64,000 nt of DNA from an uncultured Sphingomonadaceae bacterium. GTDB lineage: Bacteria; Pseudomonadota; Alphaproteobacteria; Sphingomonadales; Sphingomonadaceae. Positions 9,673-17,289 of this stretch are shown here, piece by piece (position 1 is the stretch's first letter; each line of letters starts with the position of its first letter). Below the pieces are notes generated by a model. It was given only the letters and a program-made list of their open reading frames with translations, did not search any database and was not told the origin of the DNA. Position numbers and translations under genes: made by a program. Location: positions 496,001 through 560,000 of the forward strand of contig CANLQG010000001.1 in NCBI GenBank assembly GCA_947493195.1, in the 5' to 3' direction.

Positions 9673-10419
9673 TGCTGTTTCAAGGGAAGGTTCCCCCTGC
9701 GGACCGTCCTCGTTCCCCTCAGTGGTCTTTTCGATGATCGGGAATTCAGTCGCCTCAGCGGGCGGCACGGTCGGAGCCTGCGCCTTGTTCAGGGCGGCGG
9801 TGGCCCGGTGCTGCAACTGCCGCGTGGCATCGCCCACACCCTTGCCCACACGCGCGAACTGCTGCCGCAGCAGCTCCCCGTCGTCGGTGCGGAAAGCGGC
9901 GCTCTCGTCCAGCCCGGCCTCGTCTGTGGTGAAATAACTGGCTTCGGGGAAACCCAGTTTCTGGGCGATCATCACGGCCGGGAAACTCGACCGGAAGCTG
10001 TTGTAGCGTTCCACCTCGTTATTCATGGCTTCGCGTTTGTGCTGCAGGTCGTTCTCGATCGTCTGGATCTGGCCCATCAGCGTGTTGTACGTCTGGTTGG
10101 CCTTCAGTTCGGGAAACCGTTCCGCCACAAAACTGACACCGGCCAGCGCGCGTGTGGTCGCTTCGGCCATGGCCCCTGCATCGCTTACGTTCTCGTTGCG
10201 ACCGGCGATGGTGATATGGGCCAGCTTCTCGTGGTCGCCATAACCCTGACAAATCTCGATCAGCTGGTTGGCGAGCGTAGCCCGCTTCTTCAACTCGCCC
10301 AGCAGGTTCGATTGCGACCGCTTCACCGCTTCCGACCTTGTCCGGAGCTGGTTGTACAGCTTGGTCACCCAGAAAAACCCGCCCCCGGCGACGAGCAACA
10401 GCAAAAACAGGAATTCCAT
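9643..10419 (-). CDS. lemA: LemA family membrane-anchored protein
   Basis: A 258-residue LemA-family protein. One N-terminal membrane helix (EFLFLLLLVAGGGFFWV) is followed by a long helical region with the LemA hallmarks: YNQLRTRSEAVKRSQSNL, KKRATLANQLIE, an ERFPELKANQTYNTLMGQI segment, and YNSFRSSFPAVMIAQKLGF. LemA proteins are thought to be anchored in the inner membrane with the helical bundle exposed; their role is poorly known. Residues from about 170 onward are a lineage-specific tail ending in an acidic disordered stretch. I chose the ATG at 10419, directly before the membrane helix and after a G-rich run, over the longer upstream option. It is monocistronic. The molecular function is unknown. 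Confidence 0.88.
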   Translation of the reverse strand: MEFLFLLLLVAGGGFFWVTKLYNQLRTRSEAVKRSQSNLLGELKKRATLANQLIEICQGYGDHEKLAHITIAGRNENVSDAGAMAEATTRALAGVSFVAERFPELKANQTYNTLMGQIQTIENDLQHKREAMNNEVERYNSFRSSFPAVMIAQKLGFPEASYFTTDEAGLDESAAFRTDDGELLRQQFARVGKGVGDATRQLQHRATAALNKAQAPTVPPAEATEFPIIEKTTEGNEDGPQGEPSLETAEEDRPANPH

Positions 10420-10480
10420 GACTATTAGCCCCCTATTGTTCCCCTGAGAGTCGAATCGGTATATCCCGATTTCGTATTTT

Positions 10481-10494
10481 TCCCAAATTTGGGA
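10481..10494. promoter_or_regulatory. 14-bp perfect palindrome upstream of lemA
   Basis: TCCCAAATTTGGGA is a perfect dyad 62 bases upstream of the lemA start, in an AT-richer stretch that could hold the promoter. It may be an operator or may be chance; no regulator is recognised. Confidence 0.35.
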
Positions 10495-10571
10495 GTATCT
10501 AAGGGTTAATCCTGATGCGATGGAGGCGGTGATAGGCAAAGGACTCCGACGGACCGTTGTCGAATACTATA

Positions 10572-10614
10572 CCGCTGCCCGCCCGACCCCGCGCAGCAGC
10601 CTGCGGGGCAGCGG
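10572..10614 (-). terminator. Hairpin downstream of the GFA gene
   Basis: An outer stem CCGCTGCCC / GGGGCAGCGG encloses an inner GC stem (CCCCGC/GCGGGG). It lies just after the GFA stop on the minus strand. There is no U-run, so termination by this hairpin is inferred. Confidence 0.5.
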
Positions 10615-10619
10615 TTACG

Positions 10620-11117
10620 CTAGCCCTCCCCGGCTTTCCGGCGGGCGCCCAGCGCTTTCAGCCGCTCCAGGCTTTCCCCGCTTAATACGTCCTTTGCCCT
10701 GTAGTTGCCCTCAAGACGGGGAATTCCTTCTTCGAAACCGACCCACGGCATCGCCTCGCCGGTGAAGATGATAACATCGGGCGTGACGCTGGCCGGATCG
10801 TCCAGCGTGCCTGCACGCACGGCTACCATCAGGCGACCCATGCTGCCGTAATAGCTGAACATCGCCGTGCCGCATTGCCGGCACCGGGCCATGGTATGCG
10901 GAGCGCCGCTGCCGCCGGGTAAGGCGAATTCCTGCAGATCTCCCGAAAGGAGTTCGACCCGCTCATTTTCCCAGAAGGCGTTGACCACGCTGGTCGATCC
11001 GGTCTGCCGCTGGCATTGGCGACAATGGCAATTGAGCACCATGATTGGCTCGCCCACAATGCGGTACCGCGCGCTGCCACAGGCGCAGCCTCCCTCGCGT
11101 TTAGGTTGCTCGTCCAT
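10620..11117 (-). CDS. GFA/CENP-V family zinc-binding protein
   Basis: A 165-residue member of the GFA (glutathione-dependent formaldehyde-activating) / CENP-V fold. The zinc ligands expected of the family are visible: CACGSARY, NCHCRQCQRQTGS, and MARCRQCGTAMFSYYG, the last being the second Cys pair. Family members bind zinc and some act on glutathione adducts, but many have no known reaction, so the formaldehyde label should not be taken literally. The ATG at 11117 has AGGAGGACC upstream and removes an implausible leader. A C-terminal extension (ENYRAKDVLSG-type, ending in Arg/Lys) is short. It appears monocistronic and lies downstream of the fasciclin gene, on the same strand, after a 118-base gap. 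Confidence 0.85.
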   Translation of the reverse strand: MDEQPKREGGCACGSARYRIVGEPIMVLNCHCRQCQRQTGSTSVVNAFWENERVELLSGDLQEFALPGGSGAPHTMARCRQCGTAMFSYYGSMGRLMVAVRAGTLDDPASVTPDVIIFTGEAMPWVGFEEGIPRLEGNYRAKDVLSGESLERLKALGARRKAGEG

Positions 11118-11235
11118 CCTCGGTCCTCCTTCGCTTTCAGGGAAGACGCTGGCGGCGTTTGTTGCAAGTACGAAAACGCCCCGCCCGGCCATGTTGCCGG
11201 ACGGGGCGCCGCGCTGCGCCGAAAGCGAGGGGGGG

Positions 11236-11781
11236 TCAGCCCGGCAGCAGCACGCGGTCGAGGACGTGGATCACGCCGTTCGACGCCGCGATATCGGCCA
11301 TGGTGACCTGCACCTGGCGGTCGGCGGCATCGGTCAGCACAATGTTGCCGTTAACCAGCCGCGCGGTCAGCGTTTCGCCTGCCACGGTATCGATCCGGGC
11401 GTGGCCGTCGCCGTCGCGGATAAGCTGCGTCAGGTCGGCGGCGGTCACCCGGCCGGCAACAACGTGATAGGTCAGCACAGTGGTCAACTGGCCGCGGTTT
11501 TCGCTGCGCAGCAAGGTGGGCACGGTGCCCTGCGGCAAGGCGTCGAAAGCATCGTCGGTGGGCGCGAAGACGGTGAACGGACCATCGCCCTGCAGCGTCT
11601 CCACCAGTCCGGCAGCCTGCATGGCAGCCACCAGCGTTTCGAAGTTATCGTTGCCCGATGCGACCTGCACGATATCGGCGTCGGCATGCTGGTGGCCATG
11701 ATTGTGCGCCAGGGCCGGCGCAGCGGAAAGCAACGCACCTGCAGCAAGGATTGCGGCGAGTGCGGATCTGGATGTCTTCAT
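11236..11781 (-). CDS. Secreted fasciclin-domain protein
   Basis: A 181-residue exported protein. The signal peptide (KTSRSALAAILAAGALL, cleavage near APALA-HNHG) is followed by a His-rich stretch (HNHGHQHAD) and then a single FAS1/fasciclin domain (about 38-178). The FAS1 hallmarks are DGPFTVFAPTDDAFDALP (H1-like) and LTYHVVAGRVT (the YH motif), ending in IHVLDRVLLP. FAS1 domains mediate adhesion or matrix contact outside the cell. The gene lies 86 bases downstream of an ECF sigma/anti-sigma pair on the same strand. In mycobacteria the related SigK-RskA pair controls the fasciclin proteins MPT70/MPT83, so control by the adjacent sigma factor is a reasonable inference. AAAGGAG precedes the ATG. 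Confidence 0.9.
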   Translation of the reverse strand: MKTSRSALAAILAAGALLSAAPALAHNHGHQHADADIVQVASGNDNFETLVAAMQAAGLVETLQGDGPFTVFAPTDDAFDALPQGTVPTLLRSENRGQLTTVLTYHVVAGRVTAADLTQLIRDGDGHARIDTVAGETLTARLVNGNIVLTDAADRQVQVTMADIAASNGVIHVLDRVLLPG

Positions 11782-11813
11782 GATTGCAGTACTCCTTTGT
11801 CTCGCAAGTCCCG

Positions 11814-11835
11814 TCCGGCTTGCGGAAGGAGTTAC
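11814..11835 (-). promoter_or_regulatory. Candidate ECF promoter motif upstream of fasciclin gene
   Basis: On the minus strand this reads GTAACTCC, a 9-base spacer, then CCGGA, ending 33 bases before the fasciclin ATG. A 22-base segment with 16 identical positions (GTAGCTCC...CCGGA) lies upstream of the autotransporter gene at 48773-48794. Each follows an ECF sigma/anti-sigma pair. The promoter role is inference. Confidence 0.4.
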
Positions 11836-11867
11836 GGAGCGACGCGGAGAAAGGTCGCAAAATAATT

Positions 11868-12608
11868 TCAGATTGCGGTGAACTGGCCCTCGGCCACTAC
11901 CGGCCCGGCATCCGCATCAGCGGGCTTTCCGCCCAGCGGTTCGCGAGTGAGCACCAGTTGCGCGCCGTCCCTGAAATCCCCGGCGAGGTCGGTCGTGACG
12001 CTGAACCGCGCCTCTTCCCCCGGCACGATCACGCCCAGCGAGTGCAGGTCCCCTTCCCTGTCCACCAGCCATAGTTCGTGATCGTGAACGCCATCGGGCG
12101 CAAGGCCGGTGGAGGAGACGGTCAGTTGCTGCCGCTCCGGCACCCAGGTCAACGCGAGGCGCAGCGGCGTATCGGTAATGGGGATGGATGCTGCCAGCAG
12201 CGGGTCTGGCGCAGGCTCGGTCGTGCGGATCGGAGGGGCAATGGCCACCAGCAGCGAAACGGCCGCGACGGCGCCTAGGACGGCGGCGGCAATGCGCCAG
12301 CGCATGATGCTGGTACGCATGGCGTCGAGCGCGACGATGTCCGCCGCTCCGCCTTGGGCGTCGTCGTGCGCCATACCCGCCTCGATGCGCTGCCACAGCG
12401 ATGCGGGCGGCTCCACCGCGTCCCACCGGTCCAGCAGCGGAGCGAAATGTTCTTCCCAGCGCGCCACCGTGTCGGCGAAATCCGGCTCCCGCGCCAACCT
12501 GCCGCGCGCGAGCAGGAGGCGCTCGTCCGTCAGCAGGCCGAGCACGAATTCGCCGGCGAGCACTTCGTCCGCGGTCAGGCCGGGAATGGGGGCGGGTTCG
12601 TCGGTCAT
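11868..12608 (-). CDS. RskA-type anti-sigma factor
   Basis: A 246-residue predicted transmembrane anti-sigma factor. The N-terminal cytoplasmic sigma-binding domain (LAGEFVLGLLTDERLLLARGRLAREPDFADTV) has no HxxxCxxC zinc motif, so it is the RskA rather than ZAS/ChrR type. A single membrane helix lies around residues 100-122 (IAAAVLGAVAAVSLLVAIA). The C-terminal RskA periplasmic domain has the usual LTWVPERQQLTVSSTGLAPDGVHDHELWLVD features. The start overlaps the sigma gene stop by 4 bases (ATGA), so the two are translationally coupled. Its partner is the sigma factor at 12605-13201. Release by regulated proteolysis is the family norm and is not visible here. Confidence 0.85.
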   Translation of the reverse strand: MTDEPAPIPGLTADEVLAGEFVLGLLTDERLLLARGRLAREPDFADTVARWEEHFAPLLDRWDAVEPPASLWQRIEAGMAHDDAQGGAADIVALDAMRTSIMRWRIAAAVLGAVAAVSLLVAIAPPIRTTEPAPDPLLAASIPITDTPLRLALTWVPERQQLTVSSTGLAPDGVHDHELWLVDREGDLHSLGVIVPGEEARFSVTTDLAGDFRDGAQLVLTREPLGGKPADADAGPVVAEGQFTAI

Positions 12609-13201
12609 TGTCTCTCGATACAGGCCTTCAGGCGGGAAAGTCCGCGATGGACCCGCGATTTCACCGTGCTGAGCGGCACGTCGTCATCCTCGGCGAGCTG
12701 AACGTAGGTCGCACCGCCCAGGAAAGCGCGGGAAATGGCGGAGCGCTGGCGTTCCTCCAGTTGCTCCAGACAGAAATGGATGCGCGCGTCGCGCTGGTCG
12801 AGTTCGATCTGGCCGTCGGCAGGCACGCTACCGTCGGCGACATGCGCCGCCGCCGTTTCCGGCACCGATGCGTGCGCCACTTTCCCGCGTGCGCGCAGCC
12901 GGTCGACGGCGCGGTTGCGGGCCATCGTCGCCAGCCAGCTGATCGGGCTGGCGCGCGCTGGGTCGTAGCGGTCGGCGCGCCTCCACAGGTCGAGATAGAT
13001 ATCCTGCACCGCATCCTCGGCTTCGCGTTCATCGCCCAAGATACGCAAGGCAATGCCGTAAAGTTTCGCCGATGTCGCACGGTAGACGTCTTTCAGGGCG
13101 CTGCGGTCCCCGGTGGCGAGGCGCGCGATGTCCGCCTTCAATGCCGCCCGCGCTGCCTCGGCCTCGCCGTCTCGATCGACGCCTAGGGGCGCCCGCTGCA
13201 T
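12605..13201 (-). CDS. ECF RNA polymerase sigma factor (SigK-like)
   Basis: A 198-residue ECF sigma factor with sigma2 (LYGIALRILGDEREAEDAVQDIYLDLWRRADRYD, then SPISWLATMARNRAVDRLRAR) and sigma4 (EERQRSAISRAFLGGATYVQLAEDDDVPLSTVKSRVHRGLSRLK). The SPISWL-type region 2.4 and VPLSTVKSRVHRGL region 4.2 are like those of SigK/ECF19-type factors paired with RskA. It is coupled by overlap to the lipoprotein gene upstream (1 base) and the anti-sigma gene downstream (4 bases). The likely target is the fasciclin gene that follows. There is no C-terminal extension. Confidence 0.9.
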   Translation of the reverse strand: MQRAPLGVDRDGEAEAARAALKADIARLATGDRSALKDVYRATSAKLYGIALRILGDEREAEDAVQDIYLDLWRRADRYDPARASPISWLATMARNRAVDRLRARGKVAHASVPETAAAHVADGSVPADGQIELDQRDARIHFCLEQLEERQRSAISRAFLGGATYVQLAEDDDVPLSTVKSRVHRGLSRLKACIERQ

Positions 13202-13530
13202 CAGCGCGGTTCCGGTTCGGGTGCAGGCGGCGGCGATGCGGGGGGCGGCGGCGCTGGCGGCTCATCCGCTTCCGGCAATTCCGGCGGTGCGAGTACTTCG
13301 GCCCAATCGTCCAGGCGCCTGCTGCAACTGAGATCGCCTTTGCCTCCCGCACGCAGGCATCCCTCTCGCTGGGCGCGCTGCAGGGCCTCGCCCAGAGTCT
13401 CGGTCTGTCGCGGCGGTTCCAGCAGGTCTCCGCGATTGGCGACGATGTGATCGGTAGAGGTGCAGGCAGTGGTAGAAAGGGTTGCGACCACGAGCGCGCC
13501 GAAGGTCATCGCAATACCAGGCCGCCTCAT
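13201..13530 (-). CDS. Small predicted lipoprotein, Pro-rich tail
   Basis: A 109-residue protein. The N-terminal hydrophobic segment (MTFGALVVATLSTTACTST) carries a plausible but imperfect lipobox (TTAC), so it is probably lipid-anchored. The middle part has two Cys (REGCLRAGG, DLSCSRRLDDW) that could form a disulfide, and the tail is almost pure Pro/Ala/Glu (EPPAPPPPASPPPAPEPEPR). No family is recognised. The start overlaps the CDF stop by 4 bases and the stop overlaps the sigma start by 1 base, so it is part of the same transcript. It could be a co-regulated envelope component of this sigma module. Confidence 0.65.
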   Translation of the reverse strand: MRRPGIAMTFGALVVATLSTTACTSTDHIVANRGDLLEPPRQTETLGEALQRAQREGCLRAGGKGDLSCSRRLDDWAEVLAPPELPEADEPPAPPPPASPPPAPEPEPR

Positions 13531-14468
13531 GCGCAGTCATCCCCGCAATCGTCGAAAGTGGTTTCGACTTGCAGGGTAACATGCCCGATCGCGTGGTGAT
13601 GCTCAAGTTCGTGCGAGGCTTCGCGCAGGAAAGCGTCGCCCGGATGGCCGCCCGGCATCACCAGGTGCGCGGTCAGTGCTGTCTCGGTGGTGCTCATGGG
13701 CCAGATGTGCAGGTCGTGGACCGCTTCCACCCCCGGCAGGCCGCGCAGGTAGGTGCGCACTTTCGTGTCGTCCACGCTATCGGGCACTGCGAGGAGGCCC
13801 ATCTTCACGCTGTCCTTCAGCAGGCCCCATGTGCCCCAGGCGATCACCGCCACAATCACGAGGCTGACGATGGGGTCAATGGCGATGTAGCCGGTCATCA
13901 GGATGGCGACGCCCGCGATCACGACGCCTACCGACACCAGCGCATCGGCGGCCATGTGCAGGAACGCGCCGCGAATGTTGAGGTCGTGCTTGCGCCCACG
14001 CATGAACATCAGCGCGGTCGCGGTGTTGATGACAATGCCTATCCCCGCCACCCAGATCATCGTCCACCCTTCGGGCTCGACGGGATCGATCAGGCGGTCG
14101 ATGGTCTCGATCAGTATGGCGCCGATAGCGACCAGCAGCAGCATGGCGTTGGCGAAAGCGGCGAGGATGGTGGAGCTTTTCAGGCCATAGGTGAACCGGT
14201 CGGACGGCGGCTTCTTGGCGGCGACGCTGGCACCCCAGGCGATCAGCAGGCCCAGTACGTCGGACAAGTTGTGCCCGGCGTCGGCGACCAGCGCCATCGA
14301 GCCGGAGATGAAGCCGAAAGTCGCCTCGACAATGACGAAGGCGGTATTGAGCACCACCCCGATGGCGAATGCTTTGCCGAAATCAGCCGGCGCATGCGAA
14401 TGCCCGTGGCCATGCCCATGCCCGTGACCATGATCGTGCGAATGCGAGTGAGAATGTCCTGACCCCAT
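13527..14468 (-). CDS. Cation diffusion facilitator (CDF) metal transporter
   Basis: A 313-residue inner-membrane metal/proton antiporter of the CDF family (CzcD/ZitB-like), exporting divalent metals such as zinc. It has a His-rich N-terminus (GHSHSHSHDHGHGHGHGH), six membrane helices, and the metal-site motifs VADAGHNLSD in helix 2 and HMAADALVS in helix 5. A cytoplasmic C-terminal domain (VHDLHIWPMSTTETALTAHLV) follows, ending in a Cys/Asp pair. I chose the ATG at 14468, four bases after the mtgA stop; a GTG at 14504 would overlap mtgA. The end overlaps the lipoprotein gene by 4 bases. The metal is not certain; zinc is most common. Confidence 0.9.
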   Translation of the reverse strand: MGSGHSHSHSHDHGHGHGHGHGHSHAPADFGKAFAIGVVLNTAFVIVEATFGFISGSMALVADAGHNLSDVLGLLIAWGASVAAKKPPSDRFTYGLKSSTILAAFANAMLLLVAIGAILIETIDRLIDPVEPEGWTMIWVAGIGIVINTATALMFMRGRKHDLNIRGAFLHMAADALVSVGVVIAGVAILMTGYIAIDPIVSLVIVAVIAWGTWGLLKDSVKMGLLAVPDSVDDTKVRTYLRGLPGVEAVHDLHIWPMSTTETALTAHLVMPGGHPGDAFLREASHELEHHHAIGHVTLQVETTFDDCGDDCA

Positions 14469-14472
14469 CGGC

Positions 14473-15144
14473 CTACTCGTAGACGCAGGAATCCAGTCCG
14501 TCACGCTTTACAACGCCGATCCGCGCTTCGATGGTATTGCCGTAGCGGGCTGTAAAACCGCCCGGATTCACCGCTTCGCGGGTCTTTGGCGACGGCAGGA
14601 CTGCGGCAATGCGGCTGGCCTCGTCAGCCGAAAGGCGCGCGGCGGAATGGCCGAAATACCGCTGCGCCCCGCTTTCCACGCCGTAGGTGCCCAGCCCTGT
14701 TTCGGCGACGTTGAGATAGACTTCCATGATCCGCCGCTTTTCCCACAGGTTTTCGATCAGGAAGGTGAAGTAGGCTTCCAGCCCCTTGCGAAACCAGCCG
14801 CCGCCCTGCCACAGGAACACGTTCTTGGCCGTTTGCTGGCTGATGGTGGAGGCCCCGCGCTGGCGCTCTCCGCGAGCGCGTTCTTCCAGCGCTTCCTCGA
14901 TGGCTTCCCGGTCGAAACCGTCGTGCTGGCAGAACTTGCCGTCCTCCGCCGCGATCACCGCGCTCACCATGTTGCGATCAATGCGGGAGAGCGGCTCCCA
15001 ATCTCGCGTCACGCTGTGCTCGTCCAGCAGCATGGTGGCCGTGTAGGTGACGGGCACGAAGCGGAAGATGATCGCCAGCGCTACGCTGATGATGACGAAC
15101 CACACGACGAACTTGGCGATGAACTTGAGAATGCGCAGGACCAT
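14473..15144 (-). CDS. mtgA: Monofunctional peptidoglycan transglycosylase MtgA
   Basis: A 223-residue inner-membrane glycosyltransferase of family GT51 that polymerises lipid II. There is one N-terminal membrane helix (VVWFVIISVALAIIF). GT51 motifs are visible in order: AAEDGKFCQHDGFD with the catalytic Glu, GASTISQQTAKNVFLW, KGLEAYFTFLIE and the second Glu region KRRIMEVYLNVAETG, then GVESGAQRYFG. There is no transpeptidase domain, so it is the monofunctional type. The ATG at 15144 has GGAG eight bases upstream. It is the first gene of a dense minus-strand chain with CDF, lipoprotein, sigma and anti-sigma genes. Confidence 0.95.
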   Translation of the reverse strand: MVLRILKFIAKFVVWFVIISVALAIIFRFVPVTYTATMLLDEHSVTRDWEPLSRIDRNMVSAVIAAEDGKFCQHDGFDREAIEEALEERARGERQRGASTISQQTAKNVFLWQGGGWFRKGLEAYFTFLIENLWEKRRIMEVYLNVAETGLGTYGVESGAQRYFGHSAARLSADEASRIAAVLPSPKTREAVNPGGFTARYGNTIEARIGVVKRDGLDSCVYE

Positions 15145-15184
15145 GCGCGGCTCCCTACAGGATTTGCGCGGTGGAACGAAGATA

Positions 15185-15223
15185 CGAAAAAGGGGCAGCA
15201 CCCGAAGGCGCCGCCCCTTTTCG
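15185..15223. terminator. Intrinsic terminator after rpoH
   Basis: CGAAAAAGGGGC pairs with GCCCCTTTTCG (one bulged A) around an AC/GC-rich loop, giving a U-run in the stem tail on either strand. It ends rpoH transcription before mtgA. Confidence 0.8.
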
Positions 15224-15237
15224 TTTCGACCGACGTG

Positions 15238-16140
15238 TCACGCGGCCGTCGGCATCAGCCTTTCGCCGGCAATGCGCTGCATGGCTTTCTGCAGCTTCTC
15301 GAAGGCGCGCACCTCGATCTGGCGGATGCGTTCGCGGCTGACATCGTAGACCTGCGAAAGCTCTTCCAGCGTCTGCGGGTTCTCCGTCAGGCGGCGTTCG
15401 GTCAGGATGTGCTGCTCACGCTCGTTGAGAGCGCCCATCGCTTCCACCAGCATTTCGCGGCGCACGTCGGCTTCCTCGGCATCGGCCACGATGGTGTCCT
15501 GCAACGGACGGTCGTCCGTCAGCCAATCCATCCATTCGCCGCTGCCTTCCTCGCCATTGCGCATCGGCGTGTTGAGCGAGCCGTCGCCGCCCATCATCAT
15601 CCGGCGGTTCATGTTGACCACTTCCTGCTCCGGCACGCCCAGATCGGTGGCGATCTTGGTTACGTCTTCCGGCGACAGGTCGGAGTCTTCATAAGCCTCC
15701 AACTGCTTTTTCATGCGGCGAAGGTTGAAGAACAGCTTCTTCTGCGCAGCCGTGGTGCCCATCTTCACGAGGGACCAGGAGCGCAGGATGAATTCCTGGA
15801 TGCTCGCCTTGATCCACCACATGGCATAGGTCGCCAGACGGAAGCCGCGATCGGGCTCGAACTTCTTCACGCCCTGCATCAGGCCCACGTTGCCTTCGGA
15901 AATGAGATCCGAAACCGGCAGGCCATAGCCGCGATAGCCCATGGCGATCTTCGCCACGAGCCGCAGGTGGCTCTGCACCAGCTGGGCTGCTGCATCGGGG
16001 TCTTCGTGCTCTTCGTAACGCTTGGCGAGCATGTATTCCTGCTCGGGCGTCAGCACCGGGAATTTCTTGATTTCCGACAGGTATCGGTTGAGCCCCTGCT
16101 CACCGCCGAGTGCCGGAACTGTTGATCTGACTTTACTCAC
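15238..16140 (-). CDS. rpoH: RNA polymerase heat-shock sigma factor RpoH
   Basis: An about 300-residue sigma-32 that directs heat-shock genes. The diagnostic RpoH box QKKLFFNLRR is present after TYAMWWIKASIQEFILRSWSLVKMGTTAA (region 2.3-2.4). Region 4 ends DVSRERIRQIEVRAFEKLQ. I chose the GTG at 16140 (VSKVRSTVPALGGEQG), which gives the family's usual length. An in-frame GTG at 16197 would add 19 residues. The ribosome site is not decisive for either. rluD lies upstream on the same strand. Among expected clients, clpP/clpX are in this window. Confidence 0.93.
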   Translation of the reverse strand: MSKVRSTVPALGGEQGLNRYLSEIKKFPVLTPEQEYMLAKRYEEHEDPDAAAQLVQSHLRLVAKIAMGYRGYGLPVSDLISEGNVGLMQGVKKFEPDRGFRLATYAMWWIKASIQEFILRSWSLVKMGTTAAQKKLFFNLRRMKKQLEAYEDSDLSPEDVTKIATDLGVPEQEVVNMNRRMMMGGDGSLNTPMRNGEEGSGEWMDWLTDDRPLQDTIVADAEEADVRREMLVEAMGALNEREQHILTERRLTENPQTLEELSQVYDVSRERIRQIEVRAFEKLQKAMQRIAGERLMPTAA

Positions 16141-16264
16141 TTTTGTCCCAAACCTTTCTTTGTCGTCGACCACTCGTTTCGGGCCCCTGATGGGCACCCG
16201 GATCTGGCGGTCACATTGGGTGCAACTCTCTTATAGCGCACCACAGGCCGATTTAGGGTGCATT

Positions 16265-17227
16265 TCATCGATTGGAATGACCTGTTTGGTCGATAAGTTC
16301 CCGCATATCGGCTGGCAGATCGCTGGAGAACGACAGGGCGTTACCGGTGACGGGATGGATGAAACCGAGTCGCGCGGCATGAAGAGCCTGGCGCTCGAAA
16401 CCCAGGGCCTTGATAACAGGCCGTAAAGCGGCTGGAGTGCGTCCGTACACAGGGTCCCCTATTAGCGCATGACCGATTGACGCAAGGTGAACTCTCACCT
16501 GGTGGGTTCGCCCGGTTTCCAACCGGCATTCGATCAGGGAACAGTGATCCAGCCGCTCCAGCGTGGTGAAATGGGTGACGGCGTGCTTTCCGCGCTTCGA
16601 ATCGTCGGGCAGCACGGCCATCTTCTTGCGATCGCGGTCGCTGCGCCCGAGTCGTGCGTCCACCGTGCCGGATGGCGGCATGGGGTGGCCGCCGCACACG
16701 GCGAGATAGGCGCGCTCCAGCGAGTGATCGGCGAATTGCTTCGCCAGCCCCTCGTGCGCCGCGTCGCTCTTGGCGACGACCAGCAGGCCGGATGTGTCCT
16801 TGTCGATGCGGTGGACGATGCCGGGCCGCGCCACGCCGCCGATACCGGAAAGCTGGCCCCGGCAGTGGTGAAGCAGAGCATTGACCAGCGTGCCATCGGG
16901 ATTGCCCGCCGCCGGGTGAACCACCATGCCTGCGGGCTTGTCGACCACGATCAGGTGCTCGTCCTCGTATGTGACGGCTATGGGGATATCCTGTGGACAA
17001 GCCTGTGGATCGCTTGGGGGCGGCAGGTGGATGAAAAAGCTCGACCCCGCTTGAACTTTGGTCCTGGCGCTGGTGGCGGCCCTCCCGTCCACCTCCACCT
17101 TCCCCTCGGCAATCAGCGCCTTGATCCGTTCGCGCGACAGATCGGCTACTTCCGCCAGCGCCTTGTCCAGCCGGGTGGCACTGTGGATAGTTCCGGTGAG
17201 GGTATGAGAGGTGGTTTGGTCAGACAC
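16265..17227 (-). CDS. rluD: RluA-family 23S rRNA pseudouridine synthase (RluD-like)
   Basis: A 320-residue pseudouridine synthase. It has an N-terminal S4 RNA-binding domain (RLDKALAEVADLSRERIKALIAEGKVEVDG), then the RluA catalytic domain with the active-site Asp in HRIDKDTSGLLVVAKSD and the downstream motif CRLETGRTHQVRVHLASIGH. The RluD subfamily modifies helix 69 of 23S rRNA and is the best match by architecture, though RluC cannot be excluded from sequence alone. It starts at a GTG (17227) with GAGGGGG close upstream. The start lies 17 bases from a dispersed short repeat. rpoH follows on the same strand. Confidence 0.9.
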   Translation of the reverse strand: MSDQTTSHTLTGTIHSATRLDKALAEVADLSRERIKALIAEGKVEVDGRAATSARTKVQAGSSFFIHLPPPSDPQACPQDIPIAVTYEDEHLIVVDKPAGMVVHPAAGNPDGTLVNALLHHCRGQLSGIGGVARPGIVHRIDKDTSGLLVVAKSDAAHEGLAKQFADHSLERAYLAVCGGHPMPPSGTVDARLGRSDRDRKKMAVLPDDSKRGKHAVTHFTTLERLDHCSLIECRLETGRTHQVRVHLASIGHALIGDPVYGRTPAALRPVIKALGFERQALHAARLGFIHPVTGNALSFSSDLPADMRELIDQTGHSNR

Positions 17228-17243
17228 ACCCCCTCTTTACCGT

Positions 17244-17265
17244 CTGCCCTGAGCTTGTCGAAGGG
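17244..17265. repeat. Dispersed short repeat, copy 1
   Basis: A 22-base element with core CCTGAGCTTGTCGAAGG, itself partly palindromic. An exact inverted copy lies at 17571-17592, so the two bracket the GIY-YIG part of the next gene. Repeats with this core are common in sphingomonad genomes, as I recall. Confidence 0.8.
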
Positions 17266-17289
17266 CTGTATTTCACTTAGCGCAGGGGA

